From: JACPHD01 sp964431805
GTDB lineage: Bacteria; Patescibacteriota; Patescibacteriia; Patescibacteriales; GWC2-42-12
Assembly (NCBI GenBank): GCA_964431805.1
Contig: CAYSKV010000006.1
Location: 1-60,883 of the forward strand
Length of the DNA: 60,883 nucleotides
Direction: 5' to 3'
Notes under the pieces: generated by a model
Seen by the model: the letters and a program-made list of their open reading frames with translations, nothing else
Databases searched by the model: none
Told to the model about the DNA's origin: nothing
Program-made: the position numbers and the translations under genes
Part shown: one piece after another, positions 17,107 to 25,369 of the stretch
Layout: each line of letters opens with the position of its first letter
Numbering within the stretch: the first letter of the stretch is position 1

Positions 17107-17772
17107 TTATTGTCGTTTTTTTTCTTGAAGATAAGCAATATATGAATAACCAATAGTGCCTACTAATAATATTAGCATAGCGATTATAAAAACCGCTAAT
17201 TTCCAACTATTCGGTAAAATAGTTTGAATCATCATTAATAAGCCGGCCAGAATAAACATTTTACCGCCGACACGATGCGTTTTATTCCAAACTTCTTCCG
17301 AAGACATTGTCCATGGCGTTTTGATACCAATAAACCAATTCCGCTTTAACTTAGCCATGTAATTACCTATAATTATAAATAAAAAACCAATCATAATCGG
17401 CGTAATAATACCAACCGGTAGATTATAACCTAATCCATTAAGACACATTAAAAAATATACAATAACCATCATGGCTAAAATTATATGTTTAAAAATGTGG
17501 TAAACTTTAATAAATTGTTCATAGCGTTCTTTCCTCGGATCTAAAAAAGGTAATAATAAAAACATAACGTACATACCAATAATAATTAGCGGAAAAATAA
17601 TCGCTTGCATTGGTCCGGAACCCCAACCGTCAACTTCTCCGGCAAAATTCCAATGAGTTGCAATACGTTCCGGCAAATTATTATAGAAAAACACGGAAGC
17701 GACCAAAGTTAAAACAATCATGGCTAAAGAAAAAAATTCTGTTTTTATGGTTGGTTTAATTGGATTAGACAT
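17107..17772 (-). CDS. SdpI-like membrane protein (DUF1648)
   Basis: This 221-residue membrane protein has a DUF1648 N-terminus (YNNLPERIATHWNFAGEVDGWG) and an SdpI-type C-terminal region (NWFIGIKTPWTMSSEEVWNKTHRVGG), with about six hydrophobic segments. In Bacillus, SdpI gives immunity to the SdpC toxin and is controlled by SdpR. An ArsR regulator lies directly upstream here, so the pair matches that arrangement, though no toxin gene is visible. ATG 17772 was chosen over TTG 17817, since TAACAGGGTAAAC (17785-17797) sits at RBS distance. DUF1648/SdpI proteins are widespread and not always immunity factors. Confidence 0.82.
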   Translation of the reverse strand: MSNPIKPTIKTEFFSLAMIVLTLVASVFFYNNLPERIATHWNFAGEVDGWGSGPMQAIIFPLIIIGMYVMFLLLPFLDPRKERYEQFIKVYHIFKHIILAMMVIVYFLMCLNGLGYNLPVGIITPIMIGFLFIIIGNYMAKLKRNWFIGIKTPWTMSSEEVWNKTHRVGGKMFILAGLLMMIQTILPNSWKLAVFIIAMLILLVGTIGYSYIAYLQEKKRQ

Positions 17773-17832
17773 AAAATTTAATTGGTTTACCCTGTTAAAT
17801 AATTTTGCCTTTAGCAAAATTAGCGCGCAGCG

Positions 17833-18102
17833 CTATTTAACAGGGTTAAAAAATTTAATTAATTTTTCCGCCATTTCTTCAAACACGCTTAAATTAAGAG
17901 AATAAATTATCTCTTGGCCGCGTCTTCTGCTACTAACTAAATCGGCTTGCTTTAAAACATTTAAATGATGCGATAGCGAAGGCGGGGTAATGTCAAAATT
18001 TTTTCCAAGCTCCCCGGCCGCCATATCTTTTTTCTTTAATAGTTCTAAAATTTTACGCCTGGTTTGATCGGATAGGGCTTGTAAAGTAATATTTAAAGTC
18101 AT
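17833..18102 (-). CDS. ArsR-family repressor, SdpR-like
   Basis: This 89-residue winged-helix protein (ALSDQTRRKILELLKKKDMAAGE, PPSLSHHLNVLKQADLV, RRRGQEIIYSL) is the minimal ArsR/SdpR size and lacks metal-binding cysteines. It is followed by the SdpI-like gene on the same strand and preceded by a consensus promoter with an inverted repeat overlapping the -10 region. Autorepression together with sdpI, as in the Bacillus sdpRI operon, is the likely logic. The family call is secure and the regulatory circuit is inferred. Confidence 0.88.
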   Translation of the reverse strand: MTLNITLQALSDQTRRKILELLKKKDMAAGELGKNFDITPPSLSHHLNVLKQADLVSSRRRGQEIIYSLNLSVFEEMAEKLIKFFNPVK

Positions 18103-18110
18103 ATAAAATG

Positions 18111-18163
18111 TTTAGATATTTAGACAACTATCTAAATTATACCACACCTATAATTTTTGTCAA
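18111..18163 (-). promoter_or_regulatory. Promoter and candidate operator of sdpR-sdpI
   Basis: On the minus strand TTGACA (18163-18158), 16 bp, TATAAT (18141-18136). An inverted repeat TTTAGATA (18111-18118) / TATCTAAA (18129-18136) touches the -10 box and covers the start region, where an ArsR dimer would block transcription. Confidence 0.75.
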
Positions 18164-18175
18164 GTAAAAAGGCAA

Positions 18176-18204
18176 CGCCCCTCACCAAAATTTGGTGAGG
18201 GGCG
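18176..18204. terminator. Perfect hairpin, terminator of Ig-like gene
   Basis: 14-bp arms CGCCCCTCACCAAA / TTTGGTGAGGGGCG with one central base. In the minus direction TTGCCTTTTT follows, so it probably ends the gene at 18257. Confidence 0.65.
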
Positions 18205-18256
18205 AGAAGGGGCCCGTTCTGGGAACAATTTCATCAGTTATATTTCAAATTCTAAT

Positions 18257-19588
18257 TTATAATAACTTATCTTCTTTATTTTTTTCTTCAACTTCATTTT
18301 GCATTTGACGTTCTTTAACTAACTCACGATTTACCCATAAAAGCCAAGCTATCACGCCGATTAAAAACAAAATAAATATTATTAAACTTAATTTTAATTT
18401 TCCTTGGTTAAATTCACCTTCATTAATCATGCCGCGATTATTGTTTAATCTATCTTTTATACTGCCGCCAATAAAATCTTGAATTTTTTCTAAGCTACTT
18501 TCATCCGCCTGTTTTATTTTGTTATCTTGCGGCTCTACTTGCCCTACTGTAAGTTCTGATACTTTTTCTTCAGTTGCGCCTGAGGTTTTAGAAATAGTTG
18601 GCGCTTTAGTATTGGTAACATCACTATTTTCCTCTTGCGCTGACTCAGTAATAGCTGAATTTTTAGTTGAAAAATAAACTATATTTGACCAACCACTTTG
18701 CTTGCCTCGCTGATCAACTGCAACGGCATAAACTAAATGGCTACCTCTAGCTAACGGCTTAATTGGTCTATAAGCAAAATTAGCTGTGCCGCTCGGGTCA
18801 TTTTTTACCTGAAATTCTCCATTAAATTTCTTATCAATATAAACTTTAATCTTAGAGTCGTTTTTTGCTAAACCAACTATAAATGGCCTGTTATCAGTAG
18901 TATTACCATTAACTACCGGTTTTAACATGGTCGGCGCCGGCATTGGCGCTTCAATATTAAAATGAAAAATTTCTGAAGTTTGACTAATTTTTCCAAAACC
19001 GTCTTCAGCCACCGCATAAACTTCATGCTGACCGCGGCTTAAATTTAAAAATGGTTCATAAGCAAAGTTGGCTGTACCACTTTGATGATTTAAAATTTCT
19101 GTCTTACCATTATAAATACCATCAATAAAAATTTTAACAAAACTGCCGCTCTTAGTTAAACCAATAATTAAGGGCTTTACTTTGGCGGTAATAGTTCTTT
19201 CGTCCGGTGCGATTAAAGTTGGCGCTGGTAGTACATTAACTGTAAATTTTACCTCGTTTGATGGCGCTGATAAAACCAACGATGTTCTATCTTTAGCTAT
19301 TACCATAACTATATGCGTGCCATCAGCTAACTTTTCAGCTTCTTTATATTGAAAATTAAAAACCAATTCATCTTTATTAACAACGGTTTCAGCCTGACCA
19401 ACTAAATTGCCATCTAAATAAATTAAAACTTCACTATTTTTAGGCGCTATACCTGTTATGGTGAAGTTTTTTTCATTAGTTAGTTTGGTTATTCCCGGCG
19501 CCACAACTTCTGCCTTAGCCTCTAAAGAAAAAATTGCTGAAAAAAACAAAACGAGGCCTAGACATAACAAACTTTTTAATACTTTCAT
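18257..19588 (-). CDS. Surface protein with three Ig-like repeats and C-terminal TM
   Basis: This 443-residue protein has a signal peptide (cleavage near SLEAKA). Three homologous beta-sandwich repeats of about 95 residues follow (SEVLIYLDGNLVG, SFVKIFIDGIYNG, SKIKVYIDKKFNG, each followed by a TANFAY-like strand and H-x-VYAVA). A Ser/Glu/Thr-rich linker and a C-terminal membrane helix (LSLIIFILFLIGVIAWLLW) with a basic tail anchor it in the membrane. The repeats resemble the Ig-like segment in the PBP at 35650. It likely has an adhesive or structural envelope role. The SD (AAGGAGG) is about 24 nt upstream of the ATG, unusually far. Confidence 0.75.
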   Translation of the reverse strand: MKVLKSLLCLGLVLFFSAIFSLEAKAEVVAPGITKLTNEKNFTITGIAPKNSEVLIYLDGNLVGQAETVVNKDELVFNFQYKEAEKLADGTHIVMVIAKDRTSLVLSAPSNEVKFTVNVLPAPTLIAPDERTITAKVKPLIIGLTKSGSFVKIFIDGIYNGKTEILNHQSGTANFAYEPFLNLSRGQHEVYAVAEDGFGKISQTSEIFHFNIEAPMPAPTMLKPVVNGNTTDNRPFIVGLAKNDSKIKVYIDKKFNGEFQVKNDPSGTANFAYRPIKPLARGSHLVYAVAVDQRGKQSGWSNIVYFSTKNSAITESAQEENSDVTNTKAPTISKTSGATEEKVSELTVGQVEPQDNKIKQADESSLEKIQDFIGGSIKDRLNNNRGMINEGEFNQGKLKLSLIIFILFLIGVIAWLLWVNRELVKERQMQNEVEEKNKEDKLL

Positions 19589-19648
19589 GGTGTTGAAAAT
19601 TTATTATTACAGCCTCCTTGTTTATTATTTAAAATAATTTTTCTATTA

Positions 19649-19698
19649 TAGGGCCAAAAGGATTAAATTAGCTCAGCCAACTTGTCCTTTTAGCCCTA
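19649..19698 (-). promoter_or_regulatory. Long hairpin in the 5' leader of the Ig-repeat gene
   Basis: 14-bp arms TAGGGCCAAAAGGA (19649-19662) and TCCTTTTAGCCCTA (19685-19698), with a C-A mismatch as the only irregularity on one strand, enclose an inner AATTAGC/GCCAACTT hairpin. It lies 25 nt from the ribosome site, with no T run after it. A leader regulatory element is possible. The rest of 19589-19870 shows no gene. Confidence 0.4.
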
Positions 19699-19870
19699 AT
19701 AAGAAAATTTTGAAAATTTTACCGCAAAGTCTAATTAAAATAAAAAAATATTTGCAGTAATTTTAGTTTAACTGCTGAGAATAGAGCGCGTCAAGTGTGC
19801 AATGAGTTAATAAAATGTTATTAAATACTAATAACTTGTTAATAAGTAAGTGCATAAATTAACAATATTT

Positions 19871-20230
19871 TTATATAACATCTTTATAATGTTTTATCTT
19901 GGCGGTTTTTTTAATATGATTGATATCCACAGCAATTAAGTCTGCTCTTATTTCTTTATTAAACAAATTTTTATTATTAAGATACATTTCCATACCCAGC
20001 CTAAATCTTTCTAATTTAGTAAATTGAAAAGCATTTTCTGCTGGACCATAAAATTGACTGATCCTAGTTTTTACTTCAATAAAAATAATTAAATTATCTT
20101 TTATGGCAACAATATCAAGCTCTTGATAACTTAATTTAACATTAGTATCTATGATTTTATAACCATGCCTAATTAAATAATTTTTGGCTAATATTTCACC
20201 AAATTTACCTATTCTTTGATTGTGGGTCAT
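19871..20230 (-). CDS. YraN family (UPF0102) endonuclease-like protein
   Basis: This 119-residue protein has the UPF0102 pattern: FGEILAKNYLIRHGYKIIDTNVKLSYQELDIVAIKDNLIIFIEVKTR, which supplies E, D and E-x-K of a PD-(D/E)xK-type nuclease core. The length is normal. YraN proteins are widely distributed, often near rnhB, and may resolve or process nucleic acids, but their exact role is unsettled. It is located between a small membrane protein and the Ig-repeat gene. Confidence 0.9.
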   Translation of the reverse strand: MTHNQRIGKFGEILAKNYLIRHGYKIIDTNVKLSYQELDIVAIKDNLIIFIEVKTRISQFYGPAENAFQFTKLERFRLGMEMYLNNKNLFNKEIRADLIAVDINHIKKTAKIKHYKDVI

Positions 20231-20242
20231 TAATTTTTAATT

Positions 20243-20269
20243 AAAAAAGGGCTGTTTAACAGCCCTTTA
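20243..20269 (-). terminator. Rho-independent terminator
   Basis: AAAGGGCTGTT / AACAGCCCTTT with a T run in the minus direction, 20 bp past the stop of the gene at 20290. Confidence 0.8.
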
Positions 20270-20289
20270 TCGAAATTAATATGATTAGT

Positions 20290-20679
20290 TTATGGAATAT
20301 ATTTTTTAAATTCTTTTTCTTTTTCTAGCTGCGCCCTTCGACTCGGTATTTTTATAACAATTTTAACAATAAAGAAAAACCAAACTAGCATACCGATAGC
20401 CCAAAGCAAAAACCAAAAACGAGCGGATAAAAATGGCACCATCTCATAATTAAAGAATGTTAACAATAACCCAATTATACTATTGCTTATAAAAAAAGTG
20501 TTTAAACTACCCCAAAAAGAAGAATATAAGCCTTTAGACCATCTTTTTTTAATAACTCCGCTGACAACAGACAAAATAATCAACAAAACAACAAAACCTA
20601 AAACTATTTTTAGGGACAAGCCGGAAAATGCGCCCGGTCTAGCGCTAAACCAAAAATTCAATGTTAAAAAATTTCCCAT
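20290..20679 (-). CDS. Small membrane protein
   Basis: This 129-residue protein has three to four hydrophobic segments (about residues 22-43, 55-72, 76-95 and 97-112) and a charged, basic C-terminus (RRAQLEKEKEFKKYIP). No family is recognised. The start ATG at 20679 lies 17 bp after the stop of the methyltransferase on the same strand, so the two are probably cotranscribed. A terminator follows it. Confidence 0.6.
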   Translation of the reverse strand: MGNFLTLNFWFSARPGAFSGLSLKIVLGFVVLLIILSVVSGVIKKRWSKGLYSSFWGSLNTFFISNSIIGLLLTFFNYEMVPFLSARFWFLLWAIGMLVWFFFIVKIVIKIPSRRAQLEKEKEFKKYIP

Positions 20680-20695
20680 ATTGTTTAATAAATAT

Positions 20696-21250
20696 TTATA
20701 ATTTTATATAAATCAATCCGTAATGATAGGATCCAGCCTCAAATTCATCTTCCGGCTTTAAGCCAAGTTTTTTAACCGCGTTTTCAAGTAAATCCTTTTT
20801 TACTCTTTCTTCGGCCGGCGGACCAAACGGCGCGGCAACATTTTTCCATTCAACAATAACTAACTTACCATTTTTTTTCAATAATCTAGTTGATTCTCTT
20901 AAAATCTCCGCTCGCTTATGCGATTGATATAAGGTATTAATTAATAAACCAACGTCTAGACTGCCGGCTTCAATTTTTGTAGCGCCAAATATTTCTAAAT
21001 TACTCCAAACTGTTTTAATATTAGCTAAATTTTCTACACGCGCTCGTTTATTAATCGCTTCTAAGGCGGTTCTTAAAATATCAACTGCATACATTATCCC
21101 TCTTTTGCCTACTATTCTTGCTCCGGGAAAAACAAAATGGCCAGAAGAACCACAACCCAAATCAGCAACTTTCATTCTATCCCCGATTTGAGCTTTACTA
21201 AAAAGTAAATTAACATCAATTAATGTATTACCTCCTGTTGATGCTAGCAT
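20696..21250 (-). CDS. Class I SAM-dependent methyltransferase
   Basis: This 184-residue Rossmann-fold methyltransferase has motif I VADLGCGSSGHFVFPGA, the acidic residue after beta-2 in YAVDILRTALEAI, and the later DVGLLINTLYQSH and KNGKLVIVEW strands. The layout is close to UbiE/Erg6-type small enzymes, but the substrate is not evident. The N-terminal MLASTGGNTLIDVNLLF is short and no extra domain is present. It directly follows an inverted-repeat element (21266-21428). Confidence 0.78.
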   Translation of the reverse strand: MLASTGGNTLIDVNLLFSKAQIGDRMKVADLGCGSSGHFVFPGARIVGKRGIMYAVDILRTALEAINKRARVENLANIKTVWSNLEIFGATKIEAGSLDVGLLINTLYQSHKRAEILRESTRLLKKNGKLVIVEWKNVAAPFGPPAEERVKKDLLENAVKKLGLKPEDEFEAGSYHYGLIYIKL

Positions 21251-21265
21251 ATAAAAAAATTATTG

Positions 21266-21428
21266 GGGATTACCGTTGAATGCTCTTTCGAGTATAAATT
21301 TTCACAATTTCGAGGAAATTTTTTATAAAATTTTTAAGGCGATATTGCTATATCGGAGAAAAAATTTTAGATAAAAATTTACCGAAATTTTAAAATTTAG
21401 GCCGAATATGGCATTCGGCGGTAATTCC
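21266..21428 (+). repeat. 163-bp element with terminal inverted repeats, copy 1
   Basis: The ends are GGGATTACCG (21266-21275) and CGGTAATTCC (21419-21428). The interior is strongly palindromic and AT-rich. It aligns along its whole length with the reverse complement of 38599-38760: the shared blocks include GCTCTTTCG, TATAAATTTTCA, ATTTTTTATAAAATTTTT, ATATTGCTATAT and AGGCCGAATA/AGACCGAATA. It is a non-coding, MITE-like or structured-RNA repeat. Confidence 0.75.
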
Positions 21429-21480
21429 TTAATTATGATTTTATTATAATATATTTTTTTCTATAAAACAAGCACAAAAC

Positions 21481-21516
21481 AAAACCCCAGCGAAAAAGGC
21501 TGGGGTTTTATTTTAT
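21481..21516 (-). terminator. Terminator of the giant repeat protein
   Basis: AAAACCCCAGC / GCTGGGGTTTT with a 7-nt loop, 13 bp after the stop on the minus strand. Confidence 0.85.
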
Positions 21517-21528
21517 AAAAAACTTAAA

Positions 21529-24500
21529 TTAAAATCCTAAAATCTGATTTATCTTAGCTCTAGTATATGGGCCAACAAAACCTGTGCCCTTTTCGAGATC
21601 AAGAGGATTTAAAATTTCTTTGAAATATTTTTCTTGAAACTTTATTACCGCAGCCCTAGTTAATGGACCGAAATAATTAGTTTCTTTACCGGGTGAACCT
21701 GGGCCGGTTTTAGCGAGCTGAGTATCTAAACCTTGGTTTAAGAAAATCTGCAAACGTTTTATGTCATTATCGGTTTGCCTGTATCTTAAATTTTTAGTAA
21801 ATGGCTGATTTAAAATTTTCTTAATTGTTTCTTGAATATTTTTTTCAGGCTCAACTAAATTAGTATTTTCGATTGTGTTACCAGCCGAAGTATCACCTGA
21901 AACAGATTGCTCTGATTTTAAATCATCTTTTGAATTTTTTAAAATAATTGAATCTGAAACGACTTTAGAATAATAACCCCAGCCAGTATGATATTTAACA
22001 TAAACTATGTAAGTGCCATCTGGGCAAACATCATTATTGCCACAGAGATTCCACGATTTATTGTCTTCGTAAATAAATTGAGAGGCATCTTTAAATTCTG
22101 GGTTATGAGAAATTGAAACATCAATAGTGTTAACGCCGCTATATAGATTTAAATTAACTTTCGGCGAAGAGGTAATTCCCGCGCCATTATTAATTAAAAC
22201 ACTAAAATCATTTCGTTCTGGTTCTCTGGGCGGATTATAGTCGATGATGACGCTGCCACCGTTATTTCCTATGCCAACTTCCCTTGTGATAGTAACCACG
22301 TAGGTTGTAGTTGAATTATCTTCAGCCGTCACAATAATATTAATTGTGTTTTGACCAACTGATAAATTAACGCTAGTCGGTCTGCCGCTAGATACAGGCG
22401 AACCATTAATAGTAATAGTTGAACCAGCATCAGTAGCTGTTGGAGTAATGTTTATAATCGCCACACCATTCTCAACACTAGCCGTATAATTTAGGGTGTC
22501 ACTAGAAAAAATTGGGGTTAATGTAACATTATCAATAATTAAAGAACTAACAGAAGAGTCTGAACTAAGCGCAGATGGACCAGACTCAGGTATAGTTAAA
22601 GAAAAAATCGTACCTACGTCTAAAACCGATGTCGAGGTAGTTCTGGCGGTTGTCATGCCGTAAAATTTATCATTAACAAAAGTTAAAGCGCCAGGAGAAA
22701 AAACATTGCTGCTATTTTCTTGGTTATACAAATAATACTCCGTTCTAAAATTACTTCCGTCGGGGTCAATGGAAAAAATTGTGCCTGAACCAGGCATAGT
22801 ATAAACGCCGAGTATAATCCCAACCAAAGCGGTAAATTGGTTTCCGCTAGTCATGCCATAAAGTTTACCGTTATTAACAATCATTGAGCTCCAAGGATAA
22901 GATCCGTCTTCTCCTCCAGCAAAAGAATGTAAAACAGTAAAATCACTTCCATCAGTATCAATGGAAAAAATTGTACCCTTGCTATTGGCTCCACCTAAAT
23001 AAGTTAAGCCATAAAGCTTATCATCTATAAGATTTAAAGCGCTGGCCAAAGGCTCGTCGCCATCATTAGTCCCGCCCGCAAAAACATGCAAGACGTTATA
23101 TTCTGAACTTTCAAGATCAAAAGAAAAAACAACGCTTGAATCCTCTTCGGAAAGAGGCGTACCATTAAGAACATTCACAAGATAAGAAGCAAAAGCATTG
23201 CCGTTAGTCATGCCATAAATCTTGCCGTCTGAAAAAGTTAAATAACCATAAGGATCTGCGCCTAATTCTCCGCCTTGAAAATTATAAACAATTTGAAAAT
23301 CGCTGCCATCTGGATTTATGAAAAAAATTGTACCCTTGTCATTAGTTCCGCCTCTTTCTGTTGTGCCGTAAAGTTTACCGTTATAAGGATATAACTGGCT
23401 AAAAGGACACATACCATCTATTGGATTTCCCTCGCCATCTACTCCCACGGTTAAATCGGCAAAAATATGTAATCTAGTAAAATCTGTTCCATCAGTATTC
23501 ATAGAAAAAAGTATTCCGCCCCCGCTACCCAGCGAACCACTACCTTCTCCTGGACCAGAAATAACCGTTCCTCCATAAAGTTTATCCTCATAAAGGGTTA
23601 ATGAGCCTAAAGAAAATATGCCATCATAATTGCCAGTAAAATTATGTAATATTCTAAAATCAGTTCCATCGGCCTTAACGGAAAAAATTGTACCAGCTAA
23701 AGCACTTACTCCACCTAAACCCGTTGTACCATAAAAAGTTTGCCCATCCTCAGAAGGAATTAAGCCAACGGTAGGAAATATGCCATATTGTCCAATCAAA
23801 CCAAAACGATAAAGTATTGAATAGTCGCTAGCGTCAGCTTTAATAGAAAAAATAATTCCATCACCACCACCATCTTCATTTGTCATACCATAAAGCGTTC
23901 CGTCGGAAAGTATTAATGAACCATAAGGTTCTCTGCCGTCAGTTATTACTCCTTCATCGCTAGAATTTGTTCCAAAAAATTCATGCAAAAGAGTAATGCT
24001 GCCGCCAACCGCGGGAATGGAAAAAATTGTACCAACGTCATTATTGCCGCCAGCTCTAGTCATACCATAAAGCGTTCCGTCGGAAAGTATTAATGAACCA
24101 TAAGGTTCTCTGCCGTCATCAACGCCGCCTACAAATTCATGCAAAGTAGTTATAGCTCCACCAGCGGCCGGAATGGAAAAAATTATGCCAGAATTTAAAT
24201 CACCGCCGTTAGTAGTCATACCATAAAGTGTACCATCAGAAATAATTAAAGAACCTTGAGGATAAGATCCATCATCAACCCCGCCGGCAAATTCATATAA
24301 AAGAGTAATGCTGCCGCCAGCCGCTGGAATGGAAAAAATTGTGCCAGCGTCATTATCGCCGCCAGCTCTAGTCATACCATAAAGCGTCCCGTTAGAAATA
24401 ATTAAAGAGCCATATGGAGAGGCTCCGTCATCAACCCCGCCCGCAAATTCATGAATTAAATTAAAATCTGAGCCATCAGTATCTATAGAAAAAACTGTAC

Positions 24501-24564
24501 CAGAGCCATAAGAATATTCCCAACATTCCCCCCCCCTCCTCCCAAATGCAAAACGGAACTCCAC
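21529..24564 (-). CDS. GloVer-type tandem-repeat protein, C-terminal fragment
   Basis: This is the last about 1000 residues of a very large secreted protein. Roughly ten repeats of about 50 residues carry LYGMT, GTIFSI and LHEFAGG, matching the tandem-repeat GloVer class. A cadherin-like beta-sandwich (SSLIIDNVTLTPIFSSDTLNY), an Ig-like segment and a PG_binding_1-type domain (DIKRLQIFLN, GPLTRAAVIKFQ, GPYTRAKINQIL) complete it. The last domain probably tethers it to peptidoglycan. The first about 11 codons of this ORF are out of frame: one base too many in a nine-G run (24528-24536) separates it from the preceding fragment. Confidence 0.8.
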   Translation of the reverse strand: MEFRFAFGRRGGECWEYSYGSGTVFSIDTDGSDFNLIHEFAGGVDDGASPYGSLIISNGTLYGMTRAGGDNDAGTIFSIPAAGGSITLLYEFAGGVDDGSYPQGSLIISDGTLYGMTTNGGDLNSGIIFSIPAAGGAITTLHEFVGGVDDGREPYGSLILSDGTLYGMTRAGGNNDVGTIFSIPAVGGSITLLHEFFGTNSSDEGVITDGREPYGSLILSDGTLYGMTNEDGGGDGIIFSIKADASDYSILYRFGLIGQYGIFPTVGLIPSEDGQTFYGTTGLGGVSALAGTIFSVKADGTDFRILHNFTGNYDGIFSLGSLTLYEDKLYGGTVISGPGEGSGSLGSGGGILFSMNTDGTDFTRLHIFADLTVGVDGEGNPIDGMCPFSQLYPYNGKLYGTTERGGTNDKGTIFFINPDGSDFQIVYNFQGGELGADPYGYLTFSDGKIYGMTNGNAFASYLVNVLNGTPLSEEDSSVVFSFDLESSEYNVLHVFAGGTNDGDEPLASALNLIDDKLYGLTYLGGANSKGTIFSIDTDGSDFTVLHSFAGGEDGSYPWSSMIVNNGKLYGMTSGNQFTALVGIILGVYTMPGSGTIFSIDPDGSNFRTEYYLYNQENSSNVFSPGALTFVNDKFYGMTTARTTSTSVLDVGTIFSLTIPESGPSALSSDSSVSSLIIDNVTLTPIFSSDTLNYTASVENGVAIINITPTATDAGSTITINGSPVSSGRPTSVNLSVGQNTINIIVTAEDNSTTTYVVTITREVGIGNNGGSVIIDYNPPREPERNDFSVLINNGAGITSSPKVNLNLYSGVNTIDVSISHNPEFKDASQFIYEDNKSWNLCGNNDVCPDGTYIVYVKYHTGWGYYSKVVSDSIILKNSKDDLKSEQSVSGDTSAGNTIENTNLVEPEKNIQETIKKILNQPFTKNLRYRQTDNDIKRLQIFLNQGLDTQLAKTGPGSPGKETNYFGPLTRAAVIKFQEKYFKEILNPLDLEKGTGFVGPYTRAKINQILGF

Positions 24565-25348
24565 CTTCTGTTGTCATGCCATAAAGTTTATTATCAAACA
24601 ATAATAATGACCCGTAAGCACGAACTGAATTTCCGGCGTTATCAAATTCATGCAAAACAGTAAAATTGCTGCCGTCTAAATCAATAGAAAAAATTTTATC
24701 AGCATTTGAGTCCCATTGGCCGTATGTCATGCCATAGAGCTTTGTATTATCTGCAGATAAAATTAAAGAACCGCGAGGATTTTCGTTTGCTTCAAAATAA
24801 TGTAATACTGTAAAATCTGTACCGTCAGGATTAATAGAAAAAATTACACCATCCACGTCATTACTATCTAATAAAGTGCCAGTTCTTCCCCTTTCGGTCA
24901 TACCGTAAAGTTTACCATTATAATATAGTAAATCAGCTCTAGGATTTCGGCCTATAGTTGCTTCCCAATTAAACTCATGTAAAGTAGTAAGCACAGGATC
25001 TTCTGACGTCTTATTTACAACAATTTGGTAAGTTGAAGAAGAAACTCCGTCCGTGGCTGTAATAATAATATTAACGGTGTTTTCTCCGTGATTAAGATAA
25101 GCGTCTCTTGAACCACCGCTCACTACAGCCGAACCATTAACAGTAATTGAAGCATTTGCATCGCTAGCGGTTGGCGTAATAGTAACTTTATTTTCTTCCG
25201 TATCAGCAGCAGTATAGCTAAGAGTGCTACTGGCGAATACCGGAGATAACGCGCCTAAATTAATAGATAAATTACTTAAAGATGAATCAGAGGAAACTTC
25301 AGCAAAAGAAATTTTTGTTACACCATTACCATAGCTAACAGGGCTCAT
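24476..25348 (-). CDS. Repeat protein, middle fragment (frameshifted 3' end)
   Basis: This 290-residue middle part of the same ancestral protein holds a cadherin-like beta-sandwich (SSLSNLSINLGALSPVFASST) and the first four GloVer repeats (LYGMTERG, LYGMTYGQ, LYGMTTEGG). After the nine-G run it reads 16 irrelevant residues (MLGIFLWLWYSFFYRY) to a TGA. Dropping one G restores GGVPFCIWEEGGECWEYSYG and joins it to the next fragment. The ORF start at 25348 is only the first Met after an amber codon and has no SD, so it may not be expressed alone. Confidence 0.75.
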   Translation of the reverse strand: MSPVSYGNGVTKISFAEVSSDSSLSNLSINLGALSPVFASSTLSYTAADTEENKVTITPTASDANASITVNGSAVVSGGSRDAYLNHGENTVNIIITATDGVSSSTYQIVVNKTSEDPVLTTLHEFNWEATIGRNPRADLLYYNGKLYGMTERGRTGTLLDSNDVDGVIFSINPDGTDFTVLHYFEANENPRGSLILSADNTKLYGMTYGQWDSNADKIFSIDLDGSNFTVLHEFDNAGNSVRAYGSLLLFDNKLYGMTTEGGVPFCIWEEGGGMLGIFLWLWYSFFYRY

Positions 25349-25369
25349 ACTAGCAATAGGATTTGTCGC

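Noticed and set aside
17773..17817. Longer SdpI start at TTG 17817
   Set aside because: The segment is part of an inverted repeat holding the TAACAGGGTAAAC motif. ATG 17772 is at normal distance from it.
21529..24564. Tandem repeats as a satellite or assembly collapse
   Set aside because: The repeats are diverged at DNA level and follow codon phase, so they are protein repeats.
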